In this document: positions 30,349-39,500 of the stretch, piece by piece
How positions within the stretch are numbered: position 1 is the stretch's first letter
Layout of the letters: every line of letters starts with the position of its first letter
NCBI RefSeq assembly: GCF_000590555.1
Contig: NC_022198.1
Coordinates: 1,662,893 to 1,726,892, forward strand
Length of the DNA stretch: 64,000 nucleotides
Reading direction: 5' to 3'
Source: Corynebacterium argentoratense DSM 44202
GTDB taxonomy: Bacteria; Actinomycetota; Actinomycetes; Mycobacteriales; Mycobacteriaceae
The notes under the pieces: model-generated
Database searches by the model: none
What the model was told of the DNA's origin: nothing
What the model saw: the letters and a program-made list of their open reading frames with translations, nothing else
Program-made: the position numbers and the translations under genes

Positions 30349-32277
30349 TTACGAGCACACCTCGGGGATCACCTTGGCGTCCTCGTCCTGCAAGGTCCAC
30401 TGCTCAAACGCTGCCGTCACCGCATCCACGTACAACACCGCACCCTCCTCAGTCGGGTGGATCAAGTCCTGACGCAACGCCAACGGATCCGACTGCGCGG
30501 CGTGGCACCAATCCGCAACATACAGGTTAGGGTGACGTTCCGCGGCGTCAATAATTGTCTGTTGAGAAATCGGAATCCAGTAGCGATCGCCATAAGGCAA
30601 CGTCACCACCACGATGCGATCCGGGCCTAACTTGTCCATGACCTCGTCGATCACTTCTGGCTCGATCGCGGAATTTGTGCCAAAGCCCAGTACCACAAAC
30701 GGATCCAGCGAATCAGTTGCCTCCAATTGGTCGATCGTCGGACCAATCGACAACATCGCGCGGGAAACTTCCGCATCAATGTAGATACCTGGGTAGCGTT
30801 CTTCAAGCGCTGGTGCACTAGCGAGCATCACCGAATCGCCGATGGCCGTGATCTGGTCCCCCGTAGGCATCGCCGGAACTTCTTTCACCTCTTGAACGGA
30901 CTGCGCCTTTTCGGGCGCATCGTTACCACTACCGGCACTGATCTCTGCCAAGTCCCGCTCCAAGGTGGTCTGATTCGGGGACAAAGCGAAGGCAGCAATC
31001 GAGCCAGTGGCGAAGATAGTGACCACCGCATATCCCACCGCGATACGACGTGACTGGGGCCCCGGCGATACTGCCTCCCGGATCCACCCGCGAATCGCGC
31101 CCCGGTACCCTTTACGACGAATCGGGGTCTCCACCCGGGCATACGACCAGTGGCTCAATGGTACAGAAATCGCCAGCGCTAGCACACCCAGCAGCCACGG
31201 ATTACGCCCCCAGCTATAACCGAACAACAACTCACGCAGTAGCACAATCACCGGCCAATGCCATAGGTAAAGCGAAAAGCTACGCTCCCCCAACCACCGA
31301 AGGGGACGCACCCGCATGAGGTAGCTGACCGGACCCGTTTCCATTACGACATTTGCCAGCACGATCGCCGTAAGAATCGAGCCCGCGAGTAGACCTCCCC
31401 TATACGTCACGGGGCTAGTATCTGGCAGTGTAAAAAACAGCGCCACTAAGCCTGCTGCCGCAAGGGTTCCCAACAATGCAGCAACCACCGGAATGCGCAA
31501 CGGGTTTCGTCGCTGTGGCCAGGAATCTGTCGCATCTGAACTGTCGGAAGTCATCACGATCGCCAGAACTACACCGATGAGCAAACCGAAGGAGTGCGTA
31601 TCGGTCCCATAATACACACGGGTAGGGTCTGCCTCGGGGTTATACAACGCCACCATCAGGGCAAAAGACCCCGCGCCGAGGATCGTCGCTAAGACCGCAG
31701 CCGCGGTCAAACGGGTGCGCAGGGCTGCACCGCGCAGGGCACGACCGCCAAAAAGACCCCCGGTGATAGCTGCGAACAACGGCGGCCACAGCAAATAAAA
31801 CTGCTCCTCGACCGCTAGAGACCAATAGTGAGCGAATACCTGCACGCCGGTGTCTACAAAGTAGCTGTGGGACCCCTCTATCTGGACCCAGTTGTTAGCA
31901 AAAACCAGAGTTCCGAGAAATTGTGCTGTGAGGCCGACACCTGCGTCTCCACCGATGATCGCTGACAGAACCGTAACAATAGCAAGCACGGTGAGCGCGG
32001 CGGGCAAGATGCGTCGAGCGCGACGAATCCAGAACTGTTTCAGGGATACCGTGCCGTTAGCGACCTTTTCCCGGACGAGCAGAGAGGTAATCAAAAATCC
32101 AGACAGCACGAAGAATACGTCAACGCCGAGATACCCACCGGGGAAGACGTCTCCGAAAAAGTGATAAATGACGACAGCAGCAACAGCAACACCACGCAGT
32201 CCGTCGATACCACTGACTCGGCGAATCCTCGATCCGATACGAGGCGTCGATTGCTGTACTTGTGCTGGCTGTCCCAC
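30349..32277 (-). CDS. Membrane acyltransferase with SGNH-like C-terminal domain
   Basis: The product is 642 residues. An acyltransferase-3 domain with about ten membrane helices occupies residues 1-400 (RIRRVSGIDGLRGVAVAAVVIYHF, FFVLSGFLIT). A SGNH-hydrolase-like domain follows (ITAIGDSVMLASAPALEERYPG, then DLIHPTEEGAVLY with its Asp/His). OatA-type enzymes with this layout O-acetylate peptidoglycan or polysaccharide; the substrate here is unknown. The start is GTG 32277 with AAGGGAG upstream. It stands between glmM and the truncated gene at 32.5 kb. Confidence 0.85.
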   Translation of the reverse strand: MGQPAQVQQSTPRIGSRIRRVSGIDGLRGVAVAAVVIYHFFGDVFPGGYLGVDVFFVLSGFLITSLLVREKVANGTVSLKQFWIRRARRILPAALTVLAIVTVLSAIIGGDAGVGLTAQFLGTLVFANNWVQIEGSHSYFVDTGVQVFAHYWSLAVEEQFYLLWPPLFAAITGGLFGGRALRGAALRTRLTAAAVLATILGAGSFALMVALYNPEADPTRVYYGTDTHSFGLLIGVVLAIVMTSDSSDATDSWPQRRNPLRIPVVAALLGTLAAAGLVALFFTLPDTSPVTYRGGLLAGSILTAIVLANVVMETGPVSYLMRVRPLRWLGERSFSLYLWHWPVIVLLRELLFGYSWGRNPWLLGVLALAISVPLSHWSYARVETPIRRKGYRGAIRGWIREAVSPGPQSRRIAVGYAVVTIFATGSIAAFALSPNQTTLERDLAEISAGSGNDAPEKAQSVQEVKEVPAMPTGDQITAIGDSVMLASAPALEERYPGIYIDAEVSRAMLSIGPTIDQLEATDSLDPFVVLGFGTNSAIEPEVIDEVMDKLGPDRIVVVTLPYGDRYWIPISQQTIIDAAERHPNLYVADWCHAAQSDPLALRQDLIHPTEEGAVLYVDAVTAAFEQWTLQDEDAKVIPEVCS

Positions 32278-32379
32278 GTTAGCTGTTCTCCCTTTATCCG
32301 GCAGCGCTATTAGCTCCCGATGGGAGAGTGTATCAGCGACCGATGTGAAAAAGTTTCCGTGCCTTTTAAAAGAGCAAAA

Positions 32380-32440
32380 GCCTGCCCTTTTGAGCGCTCA
32401 CACCCCTTTTCGAGAGAGTGCTCGCACCAAAAGAACAGGC
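32380..32440 (-). terminator. Imperfect hairpin, likely terminator of the 32.5-kb gene
   Basis: GCCTG..CTTTTG..GCGCTCAC at 32380-32402 pairs imperfectly with the segment ending AAAGAACAGGC at 32440. On the minus strand it is followed by TTTTGCTCTTTT. It occupies most of the gap before the acyltransferase gene. Confidence 0.5.
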
Positions 32441-32472
32441 GATGCATGAACTAATGAGTGACCGCGTAGGTC

Positions 32473-32997
32473 TTAGTTCTTGGGCAGACCCTTACCGTGT
32501 TCTTCAGCAGGAGCTGCAGCCGGTGCAGGTGCGGGAGCCGGAGCCTTCAGGCCGGGGATCAGGTTAGTGGGCTGAGGGGGCAGCAGGCCAGCGTTGTTCA
32601 GCAGAGCGAACAGTCCGCCGAGAACTGCAATAGCGCCACCAATGCCGAGCAGAACCTTCACGAAGGTGTTGTCGCCGAGGTCGCTGGAACCGGGATCAGC
32701 CGGAGGCGGGGTGACGTCGTCGCCCTTTTCAACCTTGACGGTGGCCAGGGTGCCTTCAGCGGTGCAGTTGATGTCGGTGACCTTCTGCTTTTCCTTGCCG
32801 CCTTCCTTGAGTGCGGCAAGCAACTCGGCGGTTGCGCCGGTGAGGTTGAGCTTCAGCTCGTCTTCGGACTTCGGGGTTACCTCGAAGCTGTAACCGCCTT
32901 CCTTACCGAACTTGTAGGGAATGACCTGCTGGTTGGTTTCCGGCTTGGAGTTCTGCTGAAAATCCTCGAGAGGAGGGATCAACTTCAACCCCACCAA
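32473..32997 (-). pseudogene. 5'-truncated gene for a membrane-anchored surface-type protein
   Basis: The open frame (up to 174 residues) ends in a transmembrane segment (FVKVLLGIGGAIAVLGGLFALL) and an Ala/Pro-rich tail. It is preceded by a soluble region (YSFEVTPKSEDELKLNLTG). It looks like the C-terminal part of a secreted, anchored protein, but no signal peptide is present. An in-frame stop lies at 32998-33000, and only TTG/GTG codons are available as starts. Loss of the 5' end is the simplest reading. A cytoplasmic start with reversed topology is possible but less likely. Confidence 0.55.
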
Positions 32998-33147
32998 TCA
33001 CAGACGCCACAGCCGTTGATCCCCTGTTCATCCCCACCTGGTACCCCGGGGGTAAAAGCGCTTGAGTAAGCGTCTGAAAAACACAAACACCGCGCCCCCA
33101 CTGACGAGCAGTGAACGGCGCGGTGTCGAGCAGCGTAAAAGTAAGAC

Positions 33148-33666
33148 TTAACGCTTGGAGTACTGCGGTGCGCGACGGGCCTTGTGCAGACCAGCCTTCT
33201 TGCGCTCCACGGCACGGGAGTCACGGGTGAGGAAGCCGGCCTTCTTGAGGGCGGCACGCTCAGCCGGGTTGTAAAGGTTCAGCGCACGAGCGATAGCCAG
33301 ACGGAAAGCGCCTGCCTGACCGCTAGCGCCACCACCGGTGAGGTTAGCGTGGATGTCGAACTGGCCATCGCGGTCCAGAAGGACCAGCGGAGCCTTGATC
33401 AGCTGCTGGTGCAGCTTGTTCGGGAAGTACTCTTCCAGGCTACGACCGTTGCAGACGAACTTACCGCTGCCCTCGACCATGCGAACACGGACGATGGCGC
33501 GCTTACGGCGACCAACAGTCTGGATGGGGCCATCCATGATAACGGGAGCAGCAACCTCAGCCTCAGCCTCGACTGCAACTGCATCACCAATGGTGTTGGT
33601 GAACTCTTCGCTAGCTGCAGCAGCAGCTTCAGCTACCAAGTTGTCGTTGATGTTCTGATCGGTCAC
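33148..33666 (-). CDS. rpsI: 30S ribosomal protein S9
   Basis: The product is 172 residues from GTG 33666. The first 45 residues form an acidic, Ala-rich extension, common in actinobacterial S9. The conserved core follows: [34 protein letters not shown] and the C-terminal tRNA-contacting [17 protein letters not shown]. It overlaps rplM by 4 nt (GTGA), so S9 and L13 are coupled. Confidence 0.97.
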   Translation of the reverse strand: MTDQNINDNLVAEAAAAASEEFTNTIGDAVAVEAEAEVAAPVIMDGPIQTVGRRKRAIVRVRMVEGSGKFVCNGRSLEEYFPNKLHQQLIKAPLVLLDRDGQFDIHANLTGGGASGQAGAFRLAIARALNLYNPAERAALKKAGFLTRDSRAVERKKAGLHKARRAPQYSKR

Positions 33667-34106
33667 TGTGCCACCTGCTTGATCTCGTAGGTTTCAGGCT
33701 TCTGAGCAGCGTAGGGGTGCTCAGCGCCAGCGAACACGCGCAGCTTCTTAACGGACTGGCGGGTCAGCTTGTTGTGCGGCATCATGCCCTCGATAGCCTC
33801 GAAGACGACGCGCTCGGGGTGCAGCTCCATGGAACGACCCAGGGTCATGGTCGTCAGACCACCCGGGTAACCGGAGTGGCGGTAACGGAACTCACGGTCG
33901 CGCTTGTTGGAGGAAATGTGAACCTTGTCAGCGTTGACGATGATGACGTAGTCACCGCAATCAACGTTGGGTGCGAAGTAGGGCTTGCCCTTGCCGCGCA
34001 GCAGGTCTGCAACCTGGGAAGCCAGGCGACCCAAAACCACGTCAGTGGCGTCGATGACGTACCACTTACGGGTAATGTCACCGCTCTTAGGGTGGAAAGT
34101 AGACAA
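33663..34106 (-). CDS. rplM: 50S ribosomal protein L13
   Basis: The product is 147 residues ([27 protein letters not shown]). The start is TTG 34106, fixed by AAGGAG five nucleotides upstream and by the conserved N terminus. The L13 signature [23 protein letters not shown] is present. It heads the rplM-rpsI operon; its leader contains a possible alternative-hairpin element at 34195-34228. Confidence 0.97.
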   Translation of the reverse strand: MSTFHPKSGDITRKWYVIDATDVVLGRLASQVADLLRGKGKPYFAPNVDCGDYVIIVNADKVHISSNKRDREFRYRHSGYPGGLTTMTLGRSMELHPERVVFEAIEGMMPHNKLTRQSVKKLRVFAGAEHPYAAQKPETYEIKQVAQ

Positions 34107-34492
34107 AATGACTCCTTATAAGTCTGTCTAGGACTGCCAGCCACACAAGATCAGAAAGGCGTTAGGTACGGCGGCCGGTGGAGACCCGCACTAGCCTGCT
34201 GCTTTCAGCAGGACTTGACAACTGCTGGAAGCTTCCAAACTCGAACTCAAGAATAATAACGGAAAAGCAGGTCCGAAACAAATGTTAAAGTTCCCCGAAT
34301 ATGCGTCCTCCCGGCTGCGCGTTTGTTTTTCCGGGGGATCGGTCTAGTTCAACAGTACCTGCGCAACCGGGAGGGCGTCCTCATAGTGTTTCCCTAGTGT
34401 CGTACCAAGCGGCCTCCTTTCTCTACAGTGGTCAATCGATCTATTTTTTAATGTGCTGCGCACACCGTTTTTGGGCAAACACAGCAGGCTTG
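34107..34492 (-). promoter_or_regulatory. rplM leader and the non-coding stretch before the esx genes
   Basis: No gene is seen in these 386 bp. Near rplM the leader holds a perfect hairpin CCTGCTG-N4-CAGCAGG (34195-34212) and another CTGCTGG at 34222-34228 that could compete for pairing. Further away, an inverted repeat (arms about 34308-34320 and 34361-34373, CTCCCGGCTGCGC type) has a 40-nt loop. It may end transcription of the WXG100 genes. L13 autoregulation is known in other bacteria, but this leader is not a recognised class. Confidence 0.35.
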
Positions 34493-34783
34493 TTACATCC
34501 AGCTCGAAGCTGCCGCGCGGTTCATTTCCGACATGTGGTCGTTACCCTGGCGCACTGCTTGAGCAATGGTCGCAAGAATCTGGTTGAGCTCTGCGGCTGC
34601 TTTATCCCACTTCATCTGGGCTTCTTGGTAGGCGGTTGCAGAGTCACCTTCCCAGGTGGCGACCATCGGCTGGATACCTCTTTTTAGGTCATCCAGCATG
34701 GCGTTGATCTGTCCGCTGGAAGCATTGATGTCTGCGGCGGCTGCTTCGATCGCACCGAATTGGTACTTGATTGCACTGTTCAT
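34493..34783 (-). CDS. WXG100-family ESX protein, EsxA/EsxT-like
   Basis: The product is 96 residues starting MNSAIKYQFGAIEAAAADIN at ATG 34783, with GAGGAGA upstream. A helix-turn-helix hairpin surrounds the WEG motif (MVATWEGDSATAYQEAQ). It should form a heterodimer with the neighbouring WXG100 protein, and such pairs are exported by EccC-driven machines. The location next to rplM corresponds to esxT/esxU of mycobacterial ESX-4. Confidence 0.9.
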   Translation of the reverse strand: MNSAIKYQFGAIEAAAADINASSGQINAMLDDLKRGIQPMVATWEGDSATAYQEAQMKWDKAAAELNQILATIAQAVRQGNDHMSEMNRAAASSWM

Positions 34784-34832
34784 AGTGTGTTGTCTCCTCG
34801 TGAGATTGTTTGGACTGTGGATCTGGCAGTTG

Positions 34833-35150
34833 TTAGAGGGCCAGCCCCTGGCCGCCAACCTGGTTGAATGCCGCAGCGTTGTCGGCTTCCACGTTTTCGA
34901 AGTGCTTCGCGTTGGACCGGATGTTGTCCGAAATGCTCGCTAGCGCGTCTTGAAGGTCGCGTGCGCTGGTGTTCCAGCGCTGCATCAAGCTGTCGAAGGA
35001 CACTTGTGCAGCACCCTCCCAGCTGGAGCGGACCCCGTCGACGACTCCCCGCAGCCGGCCGAGTTCGCCTTGCACTTGATTGTTGACGTCATCGACCCGA
35101 CCAGCGGTCGCGACCATCACATCAGCTTCAGTCCTAAATAGTGTCGACAT
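34833..35150 (-). CDS. WXG100-family ESX protein, EsxB/EsxU-like
   Basis: The product is 105 residues with the WXG motif in VRSSWEGAAQVSFDSLM near residue 43, flanked by two helices. It lies 49 nt upstream of the second WXG100 gene in the same transcript. GGTGGGA serves as the ribosome site of ATG 35150. A short upstream frame overlaps this start. It is the probable partner that targets the heterodimer to EccC. Confidence 0.9.
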   Translation of the reverse strand: MSTLFRTEADVMVATAGRVDDVNNQVQGELGRLRGVVDGVRSSWEGAAQVSFDSLMQRWNTSARDLQDALASISDNIRSNAKHFENVEADNAAAFNQVGGQGLAL

Positions 35151-35209
35151 TGTGTCGTCCCACCTTTCGTTGTTAAACGATGCTTGCTGTTTTCAGAAGG
35201 GTGCTTCAC
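35117..35209 (-). CDS. Possible 30-residue leader peptide overlapping the first esx gene
   Basis: A GTG at 35209 has GGGGGG exactly 9 nt upstream. It opens a 30-codon frame (KHPSENSKHRLTTKGG...) that ends 34 nt inside the WXG100 gene. The arrangement would let translation of the leader affect the esx start. It has no recognised homologue and may be chance. Confidence 0.25.
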   Translation of the reverse strand: MKHPSENSKHRLTTKGGTTQCRHYLGLKLM

Positions 35210-35370
35210 GGTGGTTGTCCCCCCGTTAGAGAATTTTTCCCTTAAATTCCCTTCATACGTATTAGACGTAGTGCCTTTGAGGCAGGTTCCCCAGAATCTA
35301 AAAATTTTTAAATTTTTTTTCACAACCCCATCTGAGCTGCAGTTTTTCAACCCCAGTTACATAGTCATTG

Positions 35371-36549
35371 TTAGCCGCTGAGTTTCACGGTGTGCTCTAC
35401 TGCGCGGCACAGTGCCCGGTGGCTGATCTCTAGTGAATGCTGCGCGTGACATCCGACGCTGATCAGTTGCCCCTGTTCAATCCATGCCGCCCAATAGGTC
35501 GCGCTGCCGTCACCTGGGTCTTCCGTGTAAAACAGTCCGGTGTCTCTTGCTTCAGCACCGAAAGCGCTGTCCGTTGCGAGTTCGGTGCCCGGCGATTGGG
35601 CGATTTCCTGCCTCATTTGTTCCAAGATCAGGTCGGCGTCAGTCCCGTGAAGGTCGTCGCGCGCCAAGTAGATCCTCAGCTCTGGATGTTGGCCTGATAG
35701 TTGGAGGCGCCCGTCGGGTAGCTCTTGCGCCTCGTAGCCATGTGGTGTGTGAAAGCTCAGTCCGTGCAGTTCTCGGATGGTGGCGGGCTGTTGCGCTTGA
35801 CTTGATGACGTCGCGGGGGCTGAGGTGAGTGTGGTTGTGCTTGGGGTTCTCTGGGTCGGGGCTGCGGCACGGCTGGTGGGCTGTGTGCGCGACTGCGCGT
35901 GCTCTTGGCTACTTCCGTTGGAGGTCAGGATGAAAAACGCAGACAGGGCGACCACTAAAGTTGCTGCTGCCGCGATGGTGGTCGTTTGGATGCGTGTTTT
36001 TCCCCGGCCTTGTGGCCGCATGCGGTGTTTCTTTGGGTGGTGACGTCGCGTGGGTCGCTCTATGTGCGAGCGTTGTGGTGTGGATTGTGGTGGGGTGTGC
36101 TCCGCCTGCGTGGTGTGCGTCGGCTGCGGTGTGCGGGGTGTGTCTTCTGTGGGGTCCGGCTGGGCCTGGGAGTCTACGTCGTAGCCTCTTTGTTGCAGCG
36201 CGGTTATAAGGTGCTGTACTCCCGCTGAGGTTTGTTCGGTTTCTTGGCTGGCCTCGGAGTCGCTGCGGCTTGGTTCTTCGGTGATGTTGATGGCGATGTC
36301 TTGCGGGCTTGCGGCTTGTGGGTCGCCTGCATCGCGTTCGGCAGCGTCGATCAGGTCGCTCATTTGTTGGATGATCCCGGCTACTGCCCAGCCATCTTGT
36401 AGTCCTTCGTAGGGTAGGTCGAAGCGGTAGGTTTTTGTCCCGTGTTGTTGGCCGGTGTTGCCGTCGATGATGCTGAACACCGTGGCGGCTCGTCCGAGGG
36501 CTACGTTGACTGTCCAGCGTGTGGCTTTGTCGGTGTGTGCGGTGTTCAT
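35371..36549 (-). CDS. Type VII secretion-associated protein, Rv3446c-like
   Basis: The product is 392 residues. The N-terminal 90 residues (WTVNVALGRAATVFSIIDGN, YEGLQDGWAVAGIIQQMSDL) are followed by a Pro/Thr-rich basic linker and one membrane helix (TTTIAAAATLVVALSAFFIL). A C-terminal extracytoplasmic domain (GLSFHTPHGYEAQELPDGRLQLSGQ) completes it. This is the layout of the ESX-4 Rv3446c family. It starts ATG 36549, overlapping eccC by 4 nt. About 220 AT-rich bp follow before the esx pair, holding the esx promoter. Confidence 0.8.
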   Translation of the reverse strand: MNTAHTDKATRWTVNVALGRAATVFSIIDGNTGQQHGTKTYRFDLPYEGLQDGWAVAGIIQQMSDLIDAAERDAGDPQAASPQDIAINITEEPSRSDSEASQETEQTSAGVQHLITALQQRGYDVDSQAQPDPTEDTPRTPQPTHTTQAEHTPPQSTPQRSHIERPTRRHHPKKHRMRPQGRGKTRIQTTTIAAAATLVVALSAFFILTSNGSSQEHAQSRTQPTSRAAAPTQRTPSTTTLTSAPATSSSQAQQPATIRELHGLSFHTPHGYEAQELPDGRLQLSGQHPELRIYLARDDLHGTDADLILEQMRQEIAQSPGTELATDSAFGAEARDTGLFYTEDPGDGSATYWAAWIEQGQLISVGCHAQHSLEISHRALCRAVEHTVKLSG

Positions 36550-39500
36550 GATTGTTGTTCCGTTTGGTTCGGTGGGGTGTCGGGTTGGGCAATGTGGATG
36601 GTTCCTGCGTTATGGCCGTGTGTCACGAGGATGGCTCTGCCGGGTTGTTGGGTGGTGGTTTTCACCCCGAAGATTGGCCCGTCTTCGCGGTCGGCGTCCA
36701 TCACGATGACGTCCGGTACTTGGTCTTTGAGTTCGCTCATGAGTGGGCCGAAAAGGCTGCGGTTGAAGCCTCCGGCTTTGCGCGCTAGGACTACGTGAAG
36801 TCCGATGTCTGCTGATAGGGGTAGGAATTCTTTCAAGGGCAGCAGTAGTTGTTCTTCCAGTAGGTCTGCGTCGTCGATACACAGGTATAGTTCTGGCCCG
36901 CTCCACCAGTTGCGTTCGCGTAGTTGTTCTGGGCTGATGTCGGGCCCTGGTAGTCGGCTTTTCAGCGTGACGCAGAGGTTTTTTATTGCTTCTGTGCTTG
37001 TTGACGTCGCGGGGCAGTAGGCCGCCAGCATGTCTTGCTCAAGCATGCCGAGGTGGCGTCGTCGGTGGTCGATGACGATCATTCGTGCCTGTTCTCTGCC
37101 TATGGCGCTGATGCCTTGCATGATGGTGCGTAGGGTTGTGGATTTTCCGCAGGCACGTGCACCGATGACTAGTAGGTGTGGGCTGGTGTGTGGTGTCCAG
37201 CCGACGGGTGCGAGGTCGCTTCCGCCTATTCCTAGGGGGATCCAGTGGGTGCCGTCTTGTGGTGTGGCCCCCTGTCCCCTGGCTGCCATTGCGTCGAGTT
37301 CTGCTTGGACTTCTTGCAGCGATAGGTGTGTCGGTAGCACTCTGAGTGCTGGTACTGGTGGCATGCCCTGGGTCATGGAGCTTACGTGGGCGGTGTCTTG
37401 GGGTGATGTGTGCGCGATCAACATGTGTTCGCCTGCTGGGGTGAGCCCTCTGCCCGGCGCGCCCACCAGCGCAATTTGTGCTTTCCTGTCGATGAGTGAG
37501 TCCATGGGTTCGGCGAGTTTGAGTTCGATTCGGTGGTGGATGAGGTCGCGGATGACGGGGCGTACGGTTGTCCAGCGTTGGGTGCTCATCACTAGGTGGA
37601 TTCCGTTGCTGGGTCCGTCTGCGGCGATTCGGGCGCATCGGTCGAGTAGGTGTTCGTGGTCGTGGCCGAGGACGTGCCATCCGTCGACGATGAGGATGGT
37701 GTGGTGTGGGTCGGTGGTTTTTGTCTGTGTGTTGTCGATCAGTCCGGTTACTTCGTCGATGATCCTTTCGACGCGTTGTTTGTCTTTTTTGCCTGCGATT
37801 CCTGCGACGTGGGGCAGGCTGTTGAGGTCGTGGAGCCCGCCACCGAAGTCGATGATGTAGAAGCGGACGTGGGAGGTGTTGTGCGTTGCGGCGATGGATA
37901 GCACGAGGGTGCGTAGCGCTGTCGTTTTTCCGGATTGTGGGCCTCCACAGAGCGCCATGTGTCCTCCGGAGCTACCCATGTCCAGCACGAAGGGGTCTTG
38001 GCGTTGGTGGTAAGGGCGGTCGATGATGCCTATTGTGCAGGCTAGGGTGTTGGCATCCTCGGCGGTGTCAGTGTGTCCGCCGTGGTTGGGTTGTGCGCTT
38101 CCGATGAGCTGCCCTAGGGAAATACGTGGTGGTAGTGGGGGCAGCCACATGCAGTGGGCGCGCAGTCCGCGGCGTCCGGCTTGTTGTTGTGCGCCTTCGG
38201 CGATGGCGGCGAGAAGGGTGGTGCGGGTGGCAGGTTGGGCGTTGTGTTGACTGTCGTTGGGTGATGACGCCGCGTCTGCCGATTGTCCCTGCGCTTGTGC
38301 TTGTAGGGTGCGCAGGGTGAATGGTTGAACTGCGGAGTTTTCGTTGTGGCCTGGGGTTTGCGTGGTGGTTGGTTGTGCGAGTTCTTTGGCTTCGAGTGTG
38401 CCGGATACGTAGCTTGTGTGGAATCCAAGGACCCCCTCGGAGTCTCGTTTGAGGTATCCGGCGCCTGGGCGTGAGGGCAGCGTGTAGGCATCGGTCACTC
38501 CGAGGACTTGGCGGGATTCTGCGCTTGAGAAGGTTTTGAGTCCAATACGGTAGGACAGGTGCGATTCCAGTCCTCGGAGTTTTCCCTCTTCGAGTCGTTG
38601 GCTGGCGAGCAGGAGGTGGATGTGGAGCGAACGTCCAAGGCGGCCGACTGCGACGAAGAGTTCGGCAAAGTCGGGGTGCTGTGCCAGAAGTTCGGAGAAT
38701 TCATCGATGACGATGAACAGTGCTGGCATGGGTTCGGTGCCCGCGCGGTGGGCTGCTTCGTTATAGGCGTCGACGTTGGCGAAGTTTCCGGCTTTGCGTA
38801 GTTGTTCTTGCCTGCGGTTCATCTCACCACTGATGGCGGCGTGCATGCGTTCCACCAGGACGGATTCTTCTGCTAGGTTGGTGATCACTGCAGCGGTGTG
38901 CGGTAGCTGTTCGAGTCCGAGGAAGGTCGCGCCACCTTTGAAGTCGACGAGCACCATGTTCAGTTCGCTTGGGCTGTGTGTTGCTGCCAAGGCAACGACG
39001 AGGGTGCGTAGAAGTTCGGATTTTCCTGAGCCGGTCGCACCAATGAGCAAGCCGTGGGGGCCGTCTCCACCTTGCGCGGATTCTTTCAGGTCGATCACTA
39101 GGGGACGTCCTTGGCGGTCGAGTCCGATGGGCACCCGTAGCCTGTCGCGTCCTTGGCGTCGTGCGGACCACATGGTGGTTTTCCACTGGTGGAGATTGTC
39201 GTATCCAAGCAGTGGCAGAAGGCGTGTGGAGCGTTTTCCGGTTATTTCTACGGGTCGACGGTAGCCGGACATTTTCCGGGCTGTGATGGTCGCTAATTGT
39301 TCACTGAGCAGGTCTGCGCGGCAGAGGGTGTCCATTCCGTTGGCCGATGGCACACGGATATCCCCGTCGCGCACATCGAAGTAAATATCCGATTGGCGCA
39401 TGCGTCCGATGGTGGGCGCATCAGGTGCTGTGACTACGTCGAAGACGATGTTGTAGCCCTGGTGTTGGGGTCCCCCATCGTGGATGAGGTCGTCGATTTC

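Noticed and set aside
36961..37020. KOPS-like polar motif from FtsK guidance as an explanation of the 10-mer
   Set aside because: The two orientations are nearly equal (17 and 15) in one 64-kb segment, unlike polar guiding sequences.
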